A DNA stretch of 64,000 bases from positions 5,022,001 to 5,086,000 of the forward strand of contig NC_084711.1 in assembly GCF_033807575.1 (NCBI RefSeq), written 5' to 3'. Below are positions 10,790 to 20,819 of this stretch, piece by piece. Under the pieces are notes generated by a model. It made no database searches. It was given only the letters and a program-made list of their open reading frames with translations, and had not been told where the DNA came from. How positions within the stretch are numbered: the first letter of the stretch is position 1; each line of letters opens with the position of its first letter. A program made the position numbers and the translations under genes. This stretch comes from Cydia pomonella (Eukaryota > Arthropoda > Insecta > Lepidoptera > Tortricidae).

Positions 10790-12681
10790 GCTTGGAGTTT
10801 TATGTTGTTCACCTGGGTCGGCGATCTGCCTGTTGTCAAGTCGATTAGGTTGCTGTGTAAGTTCTCCAGCACATATGGTTCTGTCAAGGCTCGTGCCTGT
10901 AGGTCTGCTAGCCAGAAACACTGAGTCCACATTGGAGCTAACACAATGAACGTGCCCTTTGCTGTATTCAGATGTTGGAGGACTCTTGGAATTAGGTTCG
11001 GTGGTGGAAATACCCAGGCCAATTTGTAATTCCAACTCCGACTGAATGCGTCGCAGAAAGCTGCGGACCCATCGCGCGAGTCCCAGGTTACGTACTGCGC
11101 TACGACTTTCGCTCTTTCCGACGCGAACAGGTCGATGACGGGCACACCCCACCTTTTGAATATGGCTTCCGCAGCCTGGGGCAACAGGTGCCATTCCGGC
11201 ACTGGTTTGTTCCTTGATAAGCGGTCGGCTATGCCGTTGTACCTTCCCGGAAGGTATGCCGCTGATAGTGTTATATTCAGATGTTCGGCTAGCACTAGAA
11301 GGTTTGATGTCAGTTCCAGTAAGGTTAGGGACCTTGTCCCTCCTTCGTTTCTGATATGTGCTACTAGAGTTCGGTTGTCGGACTGGACTAATATGTGTGT
11401 ATTTTTCAGGATCTGACTTTTCCTTTTTATTGCTCCATATACAGCATATAGTTCCTTCATGTTGGAGTGCCATGTCTTTTGGTGATTTGTCCAATGTCCT
11501 GTTAAGTAGTGGTCGTTGAGATGAGCTCCCCAGCCCGCATCCGCTGCGTCTGTTGTCAAAAAGTGTGTTACCTCTTTTTTGAACATTGTTGTTGAGCTGC
11601 TCCCTATGGCGTCTAGCCACCAGATTAATTCTTTCTTTGCAGGGATTGGAACCATTTTCTTTGTTCTGGATTTTTTGTTGAATTTTCTCAAGAATCTCTG
11701 CATCTGGCGACAGTGTAGACGACCTAGCGGCGTCGTTATACTGGCAAAGTTTAGGAGGCCAAGTAAACTCTGTGCTCCTCTTAGAGTAATCTTTCCTGAC
11801 TTTAAAGTCTTCTGTAATATATCTTTTGTTTTCTTGATTTTTTCTTGTGGCAAAGCTAAGGTTCCTTCCTGAGTTTTCCAGACTAGTCCCAAATATTCTA
11901 TTGTTTGGCTGGGCATTAGAACTGATTTCTTGAAATTTATTTGCCAACCCAGTTCTTTTAAGATCTGTAAGACTTGTGTTATCTGGGTTGCTAACAGACC
12001 TTTGTTTTGGTTGGCAATTAAAAAATCGTCCAGGTATACAATTGTCCTTATGCCTTTTGCTCGTAGAATTTCTGCTATCCAGTTTGACACTGTTGCAAAG
12101 GTCCGTGGGGCTGAGCACAGCCCGAACGGCAGTGCCTTTAGTTGCAGAACTTGATTGTTGTAACAGATCCTGAGGAAACGACGGTGGCTTACAGCAATTG
12201 GAAGATGAAAGTAAGCTTGTGACAAGTCTATTTTTGTCATCCAGTCGTTTTTCTGCAGGAATTTTGAGATGTCTATGGGAGATATCAACTGGAAGTGTTT
12301 TGTTGTTATGAACCGATTGAGGCCTCTTAGATCGAATATTGGTCTCATACTTCCGTCTGATTTCTTTCTTAAAAACATTTTTGACATAAATCCTCTGTCC
12401 AGTGATGGAGGTATCTCCAGGATATCCTGAGCTTTCAGGTCCTCTATAATCATGGTCATTGTTGGTGATGTTTTGGTTGTGTATTTTTCTATCAAATTCT
12501 TGGTAAATTGTATCAGCGGAGGTTTTTGGGTGAATGGTATTCGCCCCTTTGTTATTATATTCATAATTACTGGATTGGCACCTAGTTGTTTCCATATGTG
12601 AGCTTTGTGCATTAAACAGCCTCCCCTGAATGTCTCTGTCTTGGTATAGTCATTTATTTTTATTAGATTCATCAGATCCAT
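10699..12681 (-). CDS. DIRS reverse transcriptase - RNase H
   Basis: A 660-aa polymerase of the element. RT motifs in order: IFDLRGLNRFI, TKIDLSQAYFHLPI, KALPFGLCSAPRTF and the catalytic YLDDF at about residue 216. RNase H follows, with TTDAADAGWGAHL near residue 376, MKELYAVYGAI, QSDNRTLVAHI and PGRYNGIADRLSR near residue 478. The ORF starts 32 nt inside the gag-like ORF in another frame and overlaps the recombinase at its end. All key residues are present and no stop interrupts it, so it may still be active. Confidence 0.92.
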   Translation of the reverse strand: MDLMNLIKINDYTKTETFRGGCLMHKAHIWKQLGANPVIMNIITKGRIPFTQKPPLIQFTKNLIEKYTTKTSPTMTMIIEDLKAQDILEIPPSLDRGFMSKMFLRKKSDGSMRPIFDLRGLNRFITTKHFQLISPIDISKFLQKNDWMTKIDLSQAYFHLPIAVSHRRFLRICYNNQVLQLKALPFGLCSAPRTFATVSNWIAEILRAKGIRTIVYLDDFLIANQNKGLLATQITQVLQILKELGWQINFKKSVLMPSQTIEYLGLVWKTQEGTLALPQEKIKKTKDILQKTLKSGKITLRGAQSLLGLLNFASITTPLGRLHCRQMQRFLRKFNKKSRTKKMVPIPAKKELIWWLDAIGSSSTTMFKKEVTHFLTTDAADAGWGAHLNDHYLTGHWTNHQKTWHSNMKELYAVYGAIKRKSQILKNTHILVQSDNRTLVAHIRNEGGTRSLTLLELTSNLLVLAEHLNITLSAAYLPGRYNGIADRLSRNKPVPEWHLLPQAAEAIFKRWGVPVIDLFASERAKVVAQYVTWDSRDGSAAFCDAFSRSWNYKLAWVFPPPNLIPRVLQHLNTAKGTFIVLAPMWTQCFWLADLQARALTEPYVLENLHSNLIDLTTGRSPTQVNNIKLQAWKIGGGLTRSLTGLHQRDNSSERAGETRP

Positions 12682-13855
12682 TTTTCTTGCTTCTGAAAAT
12701 TTTCCTTTTCCGAAAAGTATTCTGGTCCATTGTTTTATTTTTATTCTCTTTCCCAGAATTTTTATGAGAATACCGGTTAGGTTTTTTGGAATGTTCTCCT
12801 TTGTACTGTTTCTCTTTTAAATATGTGGGCTTGTTAAGCCAAGTTTGGAGCCCTCCTAGTGATTGGGTCACTGGTAGTAGTTTTTCTTTGTCAAATAGAT
12901 GTTCTGTACTAGGTGGAATGTTTCTTAAGGTAGCTTTCAGATTGCTGTTCTGCATTTCTTTGAGAATTCTTTCTCTTCTTATTTCAATGCATTCTCCCCG
13001 CTTTCCACAGATTATTTGCATTATTTTTTCTGAACATTTTTGGACAGGTGAGCCAGGTCCCAGGAGTTTCATCATTTTCTCAAATAATGAATTAGAGTTT
13101 AGCTCTGGATTTCTTTCTGACCAGTTCAATATTTCCTGTAGACCTTGTTGTAACAGTTCTCTGTGCTCTAAATTTGCATTAGTTAGGCCCGCCAAAAGGT
13201 TCTCAGTTCCTGCCAAATAATCTTTGATTGTTCCAAAGTGGAGTAGTTCTTCATTTATTTTCAGGTTTTCAAAGCCTGGGGTGGCTAAAAATTCATGCAA
13301 AGTTTTCTTATATCTCATTCCCTTCCAACCTTGGGTATTAAAATGTTGTAATTCTTTTAATTCTTCTAGTCTCTCCTCCTTTGCTGGCGCTATTATCTTT
13401 TTCTCATCAAAGTCTGTGTTCAGTGTACCTAGGTTTATTTTGTTTGAACCAGGTTTAACTAAATATTGGTTTGAGGAACTCGTTCCTGGTCCACTAGATG
13501 CTAAATTGTCCGATGCAGCCTGAGCTGTTTTGTCGTTATTCATATTTGTCAAATATTGAGGCAGTTGTGACAAGCAACCTGATAAATACGTCATTTGCTT
13601 TTCCAAAGCCTCAAACCGACGGTCTGAACTAAATTTTCTACGCTTATTAGGTGGAAGCGATGTGGAGTCCTCTTCGCCTTCCGAAGACGAGCGAGAACTC
13701 TCATTCTGACCATCGAAATAATTCGAATTCTGTCGGACCGACCGTTCCTCGTCCGAGGCAACGATCAAAATTTCTACGTCCGACTGGTCAGAAACCTCGC
13801 TCTTACCTCGATTTTCAGTTGCATCTTCGTTCATCTCTCTTGAGAAAGTCGACAC
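12650..13855 (-). CDS. DIRS gag-like protein
   Basis: First ORF of the element, 401 aa. It has an acidic, Ser-rich N terminus (SDQSDVEILIVASDEERSV), a short helical stretch (FEALEKQMTYLSGCLSQLPQ), and a basic Lys/Asn-rich C terminus (KKPNRYSHKNSGKENKNKT). It has no recognisable catalytic motif; assignment as Gag rests on position, size and overlap with the RT ORF. The start Met at 13855 is the first in frame after the right terminal repeat. Confidence 0.8.
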   Translation of the reverse strand: MSTFSREMNEDATENRGKSEVSDQSDVEILIVASDEERSVRQNSNYFDGQNESSRSSSEGEEDSTSLPPNKRRKFSSDRRFEALEKQMTYLSGCLSQLPQYLTNMNNDKTAQAASDNLASSGPGTSSSNQYLVKPGSNKINLGTLNTDFDEKKIIAPAKEERLEELKELQHFNTQGWKGMRYKKTLHEFLATPGFENLKINEELLHFGTIKDYLAGTENLLAGLTNANLEHRELLQQGLQEILNWSERNPELNSNSLFEKMMKLLGPGSPVQKCSEKIMQIICGKRGECIEIRRERILKEMQNSNLKATLRNIPPSTEHLFDKEKLLPVTQSLGGLQTWLNKPTYLKEKQYKGEHSKKPNRYSHKNSGKENKNKTMDQNTFRKRKIFRSKKNGSDESNKNK

Positions 13856-13944
13856 AACACTTTTTAATCACTTTTACTTAAGTATTTGAAAATTTCTAAT
13901 CGGAAATTAAAATTCTCGTCATTCAATATGGCGTAACTCAAATG

Positions 13945-14117
13945 CTATGAAATTAGTAGGATGACGGCGTGCTTATCAAGAGGTGTTTTTTCACGCGGTC
14001 AACACTGCTGGGACGTTTAAGGTAACAAAATCATCGAAGAAATACTACGGTAAGAGGCATTTTCATAATTTATGGCATAAAACTCGAATAGCTTCTTCAA
14101 TCAAATGTTGTGTTTTC
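13945..14117. repeat. Right inverted terminal repeat of DIRS element (5' side of its ORFs)
   Basis: Matches the reverse complement of 9084-9256 over 173 bp; it diverges after gtgttttc, where each end continues with its own terminal extension. It probably carries the element promoter, since it lies directly upstream of the gag ORF. Confidence 0.9.
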
Positions 14118-14146
14118 GGAAACACATATAATGTATACAAGGTGTT

Positions 14147-14240
14147 TTTTCATGTGAGTGTGACAGTGCCATTATCACACTGTCGTACACGTACGAAATG
14201 TATGACAGTGTCATTATGACACTGTTATACATTTCGGTTG
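14147..14240. repeat. Short palindromic repeat of gacagtg(t)cattat(g)acactg units
   Basis: Two successive imperfect palindromes built on gacagtg...cacactg and gacagtg...gacactg, immediately outside the DIRS right end. Function unknown. Confidence 0.35.
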
Positions 14241-14703
14241 ATCAGACTGATGTCTTGTTAGTTAGTGGTAATTTGTATTTCTTTGCAGATTGATCGGATA
14301 CTCCACCGAACACTGTGTATGGCCGTAATATGATAAGGTCTTATCCAACCTCGACATGGCAGAATCATTAACACCTTGATGGAGCCATCATAACACGAAA
14401 AATTGATTGATTGATTTTTATGTTTTCTATTCTCCTGAGACCCCGCGTAAAATTTTTGTACATATTTCACAATCTATTCTGAACTTTTATGGAATAAATC
14501 TGGTGTTGCGGGTGCAGGTAATCGCTTACTAAGAGGCGATCCGTTTGCTTGTTTACCTTCTATATCATAAATAATACCGATTACCGATACCTCTTCAATT
14601 AGCTGACCAAGGGCGGGTTTAAATCCAGCAAACTCTACCCGCACCTTTTTCATTACTTACACAATCAAATTGTTGCACATTGTTGAGATAAATACTTATT
14701 ACC

Positions 14704-14925
14704 TAATAACACTAGACCCTATTACTCATAGTGTTGTGTTCCTGCCGGTGAGTTAGGTTGTCAGAGCTCAACGAGGGGGGGGGGGGGGGGATTTAGGGTC
14801 GGCAACGCGCATGTAACTCCTCTGGAGTTGCAGGCGTACATAGGCTACGGAGACTGCTTACCATCAGGCGGGCCGTATGCTTGTTTGCCACCGACGTAGT
14901 ATTAAAAAAAATAAAAAAAATACAT
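14704..14925 (+). repeat. SINE-like / LINE-tail repeat, copy 1
   Basis: Begins aacactagaccctattactc, continues through gggtcggcaacgcgcatgta and the block gcttaccatcaggcgggccg, and ends in an A-rich tail (aaaaaaaataaaaaaaat). Two other copies occur (20240-20598 and 32975-34305, the latter split by a hAT insertion). A run of 14 G at 14777-14790 interrupts this copy. Confidence 0.65.
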
Positions 14926-14982
14926 ATTTGTACCTATGAACTGCTGTAAAAAGTAATGAAATAAACGTATTTGTATTTGTAA

Positions 14983-15050
14983 AAACCGGCCAAGTACGGA
15001 CTCGCGCACGAAGGGTTCCGTACTATTATCTATAAATCCGGCAAAAAAAA
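14983..15050. repeat. Dispersed repeat (ccggccaagtacggactcgc), inverted relative at 39040-39095
   Basis: aaaaccggccaagtacggac followed by tcgcgcacgaagggttccgt is a motif common in lepidopteran intergenic DNA. A diverged reverse copy (ggaaccctacactgagcgtg through ctcttggccgg) lies in an oxidase intron. Confidence 0.45.
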
Positions 15051-15159
15051 TCTCAACCCTAAAAACGAAAGGTTCCAAATTTAAATACTTACAAAAAAAA
15101 ACTTCTTCCCGGGTCTAAGGAGGCTATTGTTATTATTATTGTGACAGCCCTATAAAGTT

Positions 15160-15540
15160 CATTACTGATGCCAGATGCTGAAATTCCAGATTCTTTGAGC
15201 CGTAATGTTCTGTACCTCATAGGGTTGCAGTACGTGCCGCCCTGAGTGGGTACTTCTTTTTGACATTAGTGGTCCACAGGAACAGAGAATGTGCATTGCA
15301 GTCTCCTCTGACTCACGGCAGAACCTGCATCTCGCATCTTGTTTCTGTGTGTTTGTGTTTGTTCAACTTACAGTGTCCAGTCAATATTCTGGTCACTGCG
15401 CAGGCTTTGTGTCTTTTGAGCCCTGGAAGCTCCCTAGCAGTTTTGCTGTTGAACCCTTTGATTAGAGCTTTCGAGTGTTCTTGTCCTTTTACGAACTTCC
15501 ACCAATCGTTTGCCCTTATTTTTTCTAATTCTCTCTAATT
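15160..15540 (-). pseudogene. Decayed non-LTR retrotransposon ORF2 C-terminal fragment
   Basis: Read on the minus strand, one frame gives LPGLKRHKACAVTRILTGHC and KLNKHKHT. After a frameshift a second frame gives CRFCRESEETAMHILCSCGP, the Cys-Cys-His-Cys tail that follows the RNase H domain in many LINE ORF2 proteins. Stops and the frameshift make it a fossil. Its 5' part is missing. Confidence 0.6.
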
Positions 15541-15545
15541 CTCAG

Positions 15546-16180
15546 GAGGCTATGGGAGAACCAATTTTTTGTGATTTCAGGATTGGTCCCATAGCAAAAG
15601 TTGCGTAGTATGGTTATCGTTCCATAGAAAATTAGAAATTCGCGTCTTTTTCTGCTGACAAACTTGTTTGACCGGCTTTAGAAATAGAACCACGGGGGCC
15701 TAATTTTATCAAATTTCCTACTGATTGGCTTCCATATAGTGGTTGTAGAGCACGACTCGGAGATTGTAAAAATATAAGTCTTGAAGCTTTATTTAGCCTG
15801 CCATAACCTTTAACAGTCTGTTTTAATTTGTGAAAAGAAAAGTGCCACTTTTTTTTAGTTTTTGTAATTTTTTTCCAACAAAAACATAAAATATGGATAA
15901 TCTATTTGCTTGTTTTGATTCGTGCAATAGGTACCATCACATGCGCCGGATAGCACTTGAAAGATATTATTTATTTATAGGTAATTATAACAGAACAGTA
16001 CCTATTACTTATGTTAGATATTAGCAATTATTAGTAAGGGGTATCCTACCTAGTTAGTTTGCTGTCATGTGGATATTCAATCTTCTGGCAAGTGAACGGT
16101 AGGCCGTGCGCAACCCACTGTGCAAATCGCCCTTACATAAAGCTGTGTTTATGAATAATGTCGCGAGATGAGATGACCTA
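15546..16180. other. AT-rich stretch without recognisable genes
   Basis: Only short ORFs and low-complexity A/T tracts are seen; no splice-bounded exon or repeat pair was noticed. Confidence 0.4.
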
Positions 16181-16189
16181 CCGAATCTC

Positions 16190-16330
16190 AGCGCATTTCA
16201 GTTCGCGAGTCCCGCCGCCATCGCCGCTCGTGTCCGCCGTACGGCACTCATTGGCCGGACGTTATCACACGCTGGTTGAAATTTAAACTTCACAATGGAA
16301 TTCAACGTCGACACACGCAAACTCTAAAAA
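16190..16330 (+). promoter_or_regulatory. Possible promoter / first exon (initiator-like TCAGT in a GC island)
   Basis: A sudden GC-rich island follows a TTCAGTTCG initiator-like site near 16197, with a candidate donor (cacgctg|gttgaa) near 16277 and a ten-codon mini-ORF starting near 16295. It could be the 5' end of a + strand gene such as the oxidase downstream, but no transcript evidence is available. Confidence 0.2.
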
Positions 16331-16703
16331 ACAAATGCGCGGGGAAAACTTAAAAGACAAAATTGGAAATAAATTAAAATGTGATGATTAAGTTTAATTA
16401 CTGCAAAATTAATGGGCATAATTGTTGTACAATGGCAACAATACTCCGTGTTTTTTACGAATTTTTAATGAGGCGCTTTTTTTTGGTAAGTTAATTTTGA
16501 ATTTATTGTAACTTTTTACGTTAATGGACACTACGCCAAACAATATAATATATTGGTAGGTACATAGGGTAGGTAGATATATCAGGTACATATATGGTAT
16601 CTGTCTCTGCATCGACTGTCCACCAATGCGTGAATTTAGTTAATAGAACAAAATTAAATCTTTAACTAAATAAAAAAACTCGCAGCAGTTCAGTCAGACT
16701 CCT

Positions 16704-16835
16704 GAGGGCCTACCGCGAATACCGAAGTTCGAAAATTTGCCGGCATCTTTCTATCTTACTTCAATTAAGGCGTAATCAGAGTGACAGAGAAAGATGCCCG
16801 CAATTTGCGAACTTCGGTCCTAGCGGTAGGCCCTC
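16704..16835. mobile_element. Foldback MITE, GAGGGCCTACCGC family, copy 1
   Basis: The ends gagggcctaccgcgaatacc and agcggtaggccctc are inverted complements, with paired inner arms (gaagttcg...cgaacttc; gcatctttct...agaaagatgc). Related copies are at 19424-19535 and 27574-27702. Confidence 0.7.
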
Positions 16836-17449
16836 ACACTTGTAAATCGGTCATCTTTCCAAGAATCGCACGGTGACGCCAGCGACCTTTCACAGTATTC
16901 AATGACGCATACACCTCAGTATACACATAATAATAAGAACACCTATAAAACCGGCAATGTATTATGCATTATTGCGAAAGGACGTTTCCTGTCTTGATGT
17001 CTAAGAATGTTCAAATTTAGGTTAATGTACTTTGATTTGAATTGTTTTACTGAAAAAGGCAACTTTCAAGCCTGTAAGTTTCATATTTAATTAAGTATCC
17101 TTTCATTCTGTATGTTGTAGCGTAAATTGTAACAATGAGTACTTAGGAGTTATTTATACATTCTCATATTTGCATAAGTAGCTTTAGGCCAGGCAACGAC
17201 TGCTCAAAAAAAGTTATAACTAAAGGGAAATGCCTGGATTACAATTTTCGTAACTTTGGACTAGTTATTAGGAGGAGAACATATTAATAGTCCCCGCTAG
17301 CTGCTAGGCGGTTTTTGGTATTATCGTTTTCGTATAAATCGGGGGTGTTGAATTCATTTATGGTATCACATTACTGACACCATTCTGAAGTAAAAACAAA
17401 TATAATTAAACTCCTCTTCACGCTTAAATTTGGTATAGAGATAGTTTGA

Positions 17450-17740
17450 GTCCCGGGACAGGACATTTTTTATAACCAAAATCATCTTTTGAGGGTGTAA
17501 AAAGTGGGATGGAAGTTTGTATGGAGAATCAATAACCGTTGAATTGATTTAGATGGAATTTGGGATGGTCTACATCTTTGATTTAGTTGAAAATTATACC
17601 AAATATGACTTCAACCTAAATTTAAACAGTATTAACCTCAAGAATTCAGCTTCGGCGAAGAAGCGAATTCGCCCCACACCCCATTTCACACCTTTAAGGG
17701 ATGATTTTTCAAATAAATCTATCTTATGTCCTGTCTAAAG
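17450..17740. repeat. Inverted-repeat-bounded element, about 290 bp
   Basis: Starts near gtcccgggacaggacat and ends atgtcctgtctaaag. The interior contains gggtgtaaaaagtgggatgg and ccccatttcacacctttaag, also roughly complementary, so the unit can fold. Sequence of this kind is common in Lepidoptera. There is no real ORF. Confidence 0.4.
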
Positions 17741-18540
17741 ATAAAATTGAGAGCCTCAAATAAACTTTCAAGAGAGAAAACTATACAAGATATCGAGAAT
17801 CTTGACAAACTTATACTTGTAGATAATTTAATCATCTTTCGTTATGTGTGAGTAGTCATGTCGTTAAGATGCAAAGTTTCCAAGATACAAAGAAGAAAAA
17901 TCGAAAAATGGGATCTTCAAACCTCCTCTTCCCCCTGGCTCAAGGTCTACGACCGGGGGCTTTTGATATGTTCACCTCCTAAATAATGTAATGTTTACCC
18001 AGGTATTGGCTGTTGTATTTATAAATGATTATATTTATTTTTCATGTCACTATACGATGTTACTATAAATGTTGTATTGACTTGTAAAAGGGCCCTTGAG
18101 GCCTAATTGCAGAATATTTTTTATATATTTGGATTGTTGAGTTTTGAATTTTGAATCTGTTTACTCGTACAGTGCGGAAACAAGACAAATACTTTAACCG
18201 AATAATTCAACAGAATACGAACATTGAAAAACGTGTAGAATATGCTGAATATGGAATAATTACCGAATATTCGGTTCGGAACATCTCTAATAGGTACTCA
18301 TTTTGTCAGCAAAATTAAATATTGATTGATATTAATTACGCGCATAAATGGTTTTATTCATTTCATTCATCATAGCGTCGGTGATTACGACTATTATGAG
18401 TAGTAGACCAATAGTGGGACCGGATTTTTGCCCTATAAGTTTCGATAATTCTAAAGAGTGAAAAGTGATGTTTATCTGGTATGGGACATATTTTTAAGCA
18501 TATTTGTAATATATGAAGAAAATTTAGAACGAGCGTTAGA
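17741..18540. other. Non-coding stretch with diverged repeat debris
   Basis: AT-rich; it contains a tail-like stretch (gatgttactataaatgttgt through ttgaattttgaatct near 18055-18160) that resembles a non-LTR 3' end. No coding exon was recognised. Confidence 0.35.
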
Positions 18541-18580
18541 TATAAATAGGGTATTTATGTATTTTTATTGATGAATTTTG

Positions 18581-18855
18581 AATATTGAATTAAAGTACAA
18601 AATTTAAGCATCGTCTTTTATAATATGTATGAGGCTTTATGCTATCAAATTTTTAGAAAAAAAATCAACGTGCTACTTTGTCAAACTCAAATTAGCTTAT
18701 TATTTTGTCAATATTGAATTAAAGTTTGAAAAATCCACAATATCATATCTAAATTCTTAAGTTAATAGGCAAGGCAAAAAATTAGAAGAAAAAGATATGT
18801 GCTTTACAATTAATATGCGTTTTTTGTCCTGTAAGATCTAATATTGAATTAAAGT
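18581..18855 (-). repeat. Three ACTTTAATTCAATATT boxes spaced about 130 bp (minus orientation)
   Basis: The 16-mer occurs exactly, in reverse complement, starting at about 18581, 18710 and 18840. The same box with the same spacing occurs on the plus strand at 23626-24032. In both places a GC-rich island lies on the 5' side of the boxes (here 18970-19090). Confidence 0.6.
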
Positions 18856-18969
18856 CCGTAGAGATAAGTCTATTACTATAAAATAATATATGCAGCCATT
18901 TTATGGAAAGTAAGAAATATCTGTGTGTAGCTTGCATTGTAATAGTAAAATCAACTTAAAAAGGCGCGA

Positions 18970-19090
18970 AATTCATAACCACGCCGCGCTGGTCCGTCAA
19001 CATGTCGGCTCGGCGCGCGGGAGCCTATCGTAGCCGACCTAGTGAGCGATAGATACCTCGCCCCGCCCGCGCCCCCCGCTCAGCTTCGCA
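18970..19090. other. GC-rich island next to the spaced boxes
   Basis: About 120 bp of CGCG-rich sequence (cacgccgcgctggtccgtca onward) in an AT-rich region. It has the same position relative to the boxes as the island at 23400-23500. It may be a promoter of a repeat family. Confidence 0.35.
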
Positions 19091-19423
19091 AGCGCTGTTT
19101 GTCTTTTCTTTCAAATCATTCATTTGTTTGTTTATCGTGCACATAAATTAGATGCGGACATTACATGAATTTAATTATAGAATAAAAGTTATTATGACTT
19201 CAAAATAAGTGAAAAATGTTTGATATGTCTACTGTACTGACTTAGTAACAGAGAAAAAACGAGGAATTGAGCAGCTAATAACAGCGAGCAAATAATCTTT
19301 CTTGGTGATGGGAAAGTTAAATATTTCTACGGGAAGGAGGAACTACGTTTCCATAAAAAGTGTAGATTATACATTGAGTCGAAGGCTATACCGGCGTACA
19401 AAAGACTAATGGAGGTGGCATCA

Positions 19424-19535
19424 GAGGGCTTACCGCGAACCACGTTCGACGTGTTGCCTCCCTGTCATACTTACGTACGAATTTACAAGTGCGACAGAGA
19501 GGTAACACGTCGAACGTGGTTCGCGATAGGCCCTC
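19424..19535. mobile_element. Foldback MITE, GAGGGCCTACCGC family, copy 2
   Basis: gagggcttaccgcgaaccac pairs with gtggttcgcgataggccctc, and the hairpin continues inward through acgttcgacgtgtt. The inner arms differ from copy 1, so only the termini are shared. Confidence 0.7.
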
Positions 19536-19666
19536 AAATGTACAGCCAAGTGACGATGATGAAAATTACATTTTCAAAACTTTTGTCTTTTGTTACCATT
19601 GTGTTAGCCGCCTGTACTTACTTTCAACATATATTAGTAGTTTATGTTACTGCTACATAATAAAAG

Positions 19667-19745
19667 GCATTAAAATACACGAGTGTGGGTTTAGGAAACG
19701 AACGAAGTGAGTTTCTTAAAAAGATCACACGAGTGTTTTAATGCC
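19667..19745. mobile_element. Foldback MITE (ggcattaaaatacacgag family)
   Basis: ggcattaaaatacacgagtg at the left pairs with cacacgagtgttttaatgcc at the right, with an inner gaaacgaacgaagtgagtttc palindrome. Related copies are at 54404-54480 and an internally deleted one at 58366-58398. Confidence 0.6.
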
Positions 19746-19751
19746 TAATTA

Positions 19752-20210
19752 TCTTATACCTTTAAACGAGCAATTCTTGTATATATATATTTCCGGGATC
19801 TCGGAAACGGCTCTAACGATTTTGCTGAAATTTGGTATATGGCGGTTTTTGGGGGTAAACAATCGATCTAGATTAGTCTTATGTTTGGGAAAACGCGTGT
19901 TTTCGAGTTTTCATGCGTTTTTCTTTCGACGCAGAATATGGTCGCTAATTTCGTGTTGCCGGCCACTGTCCGTCTGGTCCAGCAGGTTAAGACGCGGACT
20001 GCTAAACGAGTGTTACGGGTTCGAATCTCGCCTGGTGACTAACTTTTGTTTTTTTTTTATATGTTCAATATTATATATAATTTTTTAATTTTTATTGTTT
20101 TAGACAAGTTTAATTTAGTAAAAGAATGTAGTTAAGATTATCAGCTATACACCACCATATTACAATAAATAGTTAGTTATAACCGAGCAAAGCTCGGTCG
20201 CCCAGGTACT
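19752..20210 (+). mobile_element. Helitron-like non-autonomous element with tRNA-like segment, copy 1
   Basis: Begins TCTTATACCTTTAAACGAGC after an A. It ends with a perfect hairpin (ACCGAGC aaa GCTCGGT) followed by cgcccaggtact, which resembles Helitron ends. Copy 2 (22116-22681) shares both ends but not the flanks. Inside, at about 19976-20036, is a tRNA-like segment with an A-box-like tggtccagcaggttaag, an anticodon-loop-like gactgctaaac and a B box ggttcgaatc. The CTRR ending of classic Helitrons is not clear, so the class is tentative. The long ORF here is not protein-like. Confidence 0.5.
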
Positions 20211-20239
20211 GTATAGTTATTGCAGGTAGTTCGCAATCA

Positions 20240-20598
20240 CATTTTTAGCACAGGCATTATAAGAGAGGTATGGGCATTGTAAATGTCATCTGGCTCTGTG
20301 TGGTAGGGCACAGCACAGCGGATGTCATTCCAGCTCTAGAGCAGAACCCAACTGGGGAAGTACCTCCACCTTACAGAAAATCGCAGCCAAATAACACTAG
20401 ACCCTACTCATAGTGTTGTGTTCCTGCCGGTGAGTAAGGTTGCCAGAGCTCAACGAGGGGTGGGAGGGTGTTAGGGTCGGCAACGCGCATGTAACTCCTC
20501 TGGAGTTGCAGGCGTACATAGGCTACGGATACTGCTTACCATCAGGCAGGCCGTATGCTTGTTTGCCACCGACATAGTATAAAAAAAAATAAAAAAAA
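20240..20598 (+). repeat. SINE-like / LINE-tail repeat, copy 2 (longest)
   Basis: Carries the same body as copy 1 (aacactagaccctactcata to tttgccaccgac) plus a longer 5' part (ggcattataagagaggtatg, attccagctctagagcagaa, acagaaaatcgcagccaaat) and an A-rich tail. Confidence 0.65.
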
Positions 20599-20819
20599 CA
20601 CACAATTAAAATATTTCATACGACATGTGCTAATTATTTGTCTCAGTGTAAACAAAAATATATCATAATTATGATATCAATTTTCAAATTCAAAATGGCG
20701 GACATGTTTTATAACTTATTTTAAGAAATTATGAGTATTTTAAGACTTTAAAAAGCAAGAAATTGTTTCTTGCTTCTGTTTGTATATGTATCATGTAGTA
20801 TTTGATGTTTTCATTATTT

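Larger units (their letters stand above)
9037..14132 (-). mobile_element. DIRS-type tyrosine-recombinase retrotransposon, apparently intact
   Basis: A 5.1-kb element holding three overlapping ORFs in DIRS order on the minus strand: gag-like, RT-RNase H, tyrosine recombinase. It has 173-bp inverted terminal repeats (9084-9256 and 13945-14117) that look identical. An internal complementary region at 9287-9383 consists of the reverse complement of the extreme left end (9037 onward) joined to that of the extreme right end (to 14132), sharing the trinucleotide aat at the junction. This is the signature from which DIRS elements close a circle before recombinase-mediated integration. As expected, there is no target duplication. 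The left end lies 226 bp upstream of the Donson ATG. Confidence 0.93.

Noticed and set aside
10790..12595. N-terminal 600 codons of the long recombinase-frame ORF
   Set aside because: It lies in another frame over the whole RT-RNase H gene, with shadow composition; only the part after 10789 resembles a recombinase.
15260..15538. 92-codon ORF on +
   Set aside because: It is the antisense shadow of the minus-strand LINE fragment.
19976..20040. Functional tRNA gene
   Set aside because: A- and B-box-like motifs are present but no proper acceptor stem or variable arm; it is part of a repeat present twice.
19741..20088. 115-codon ORF, repeated at 22200-22448 with similar protein
   Set aside because: The similarity comes from the shared Helitron-like repeat and runs through the tRNA-like part; no protein signature.
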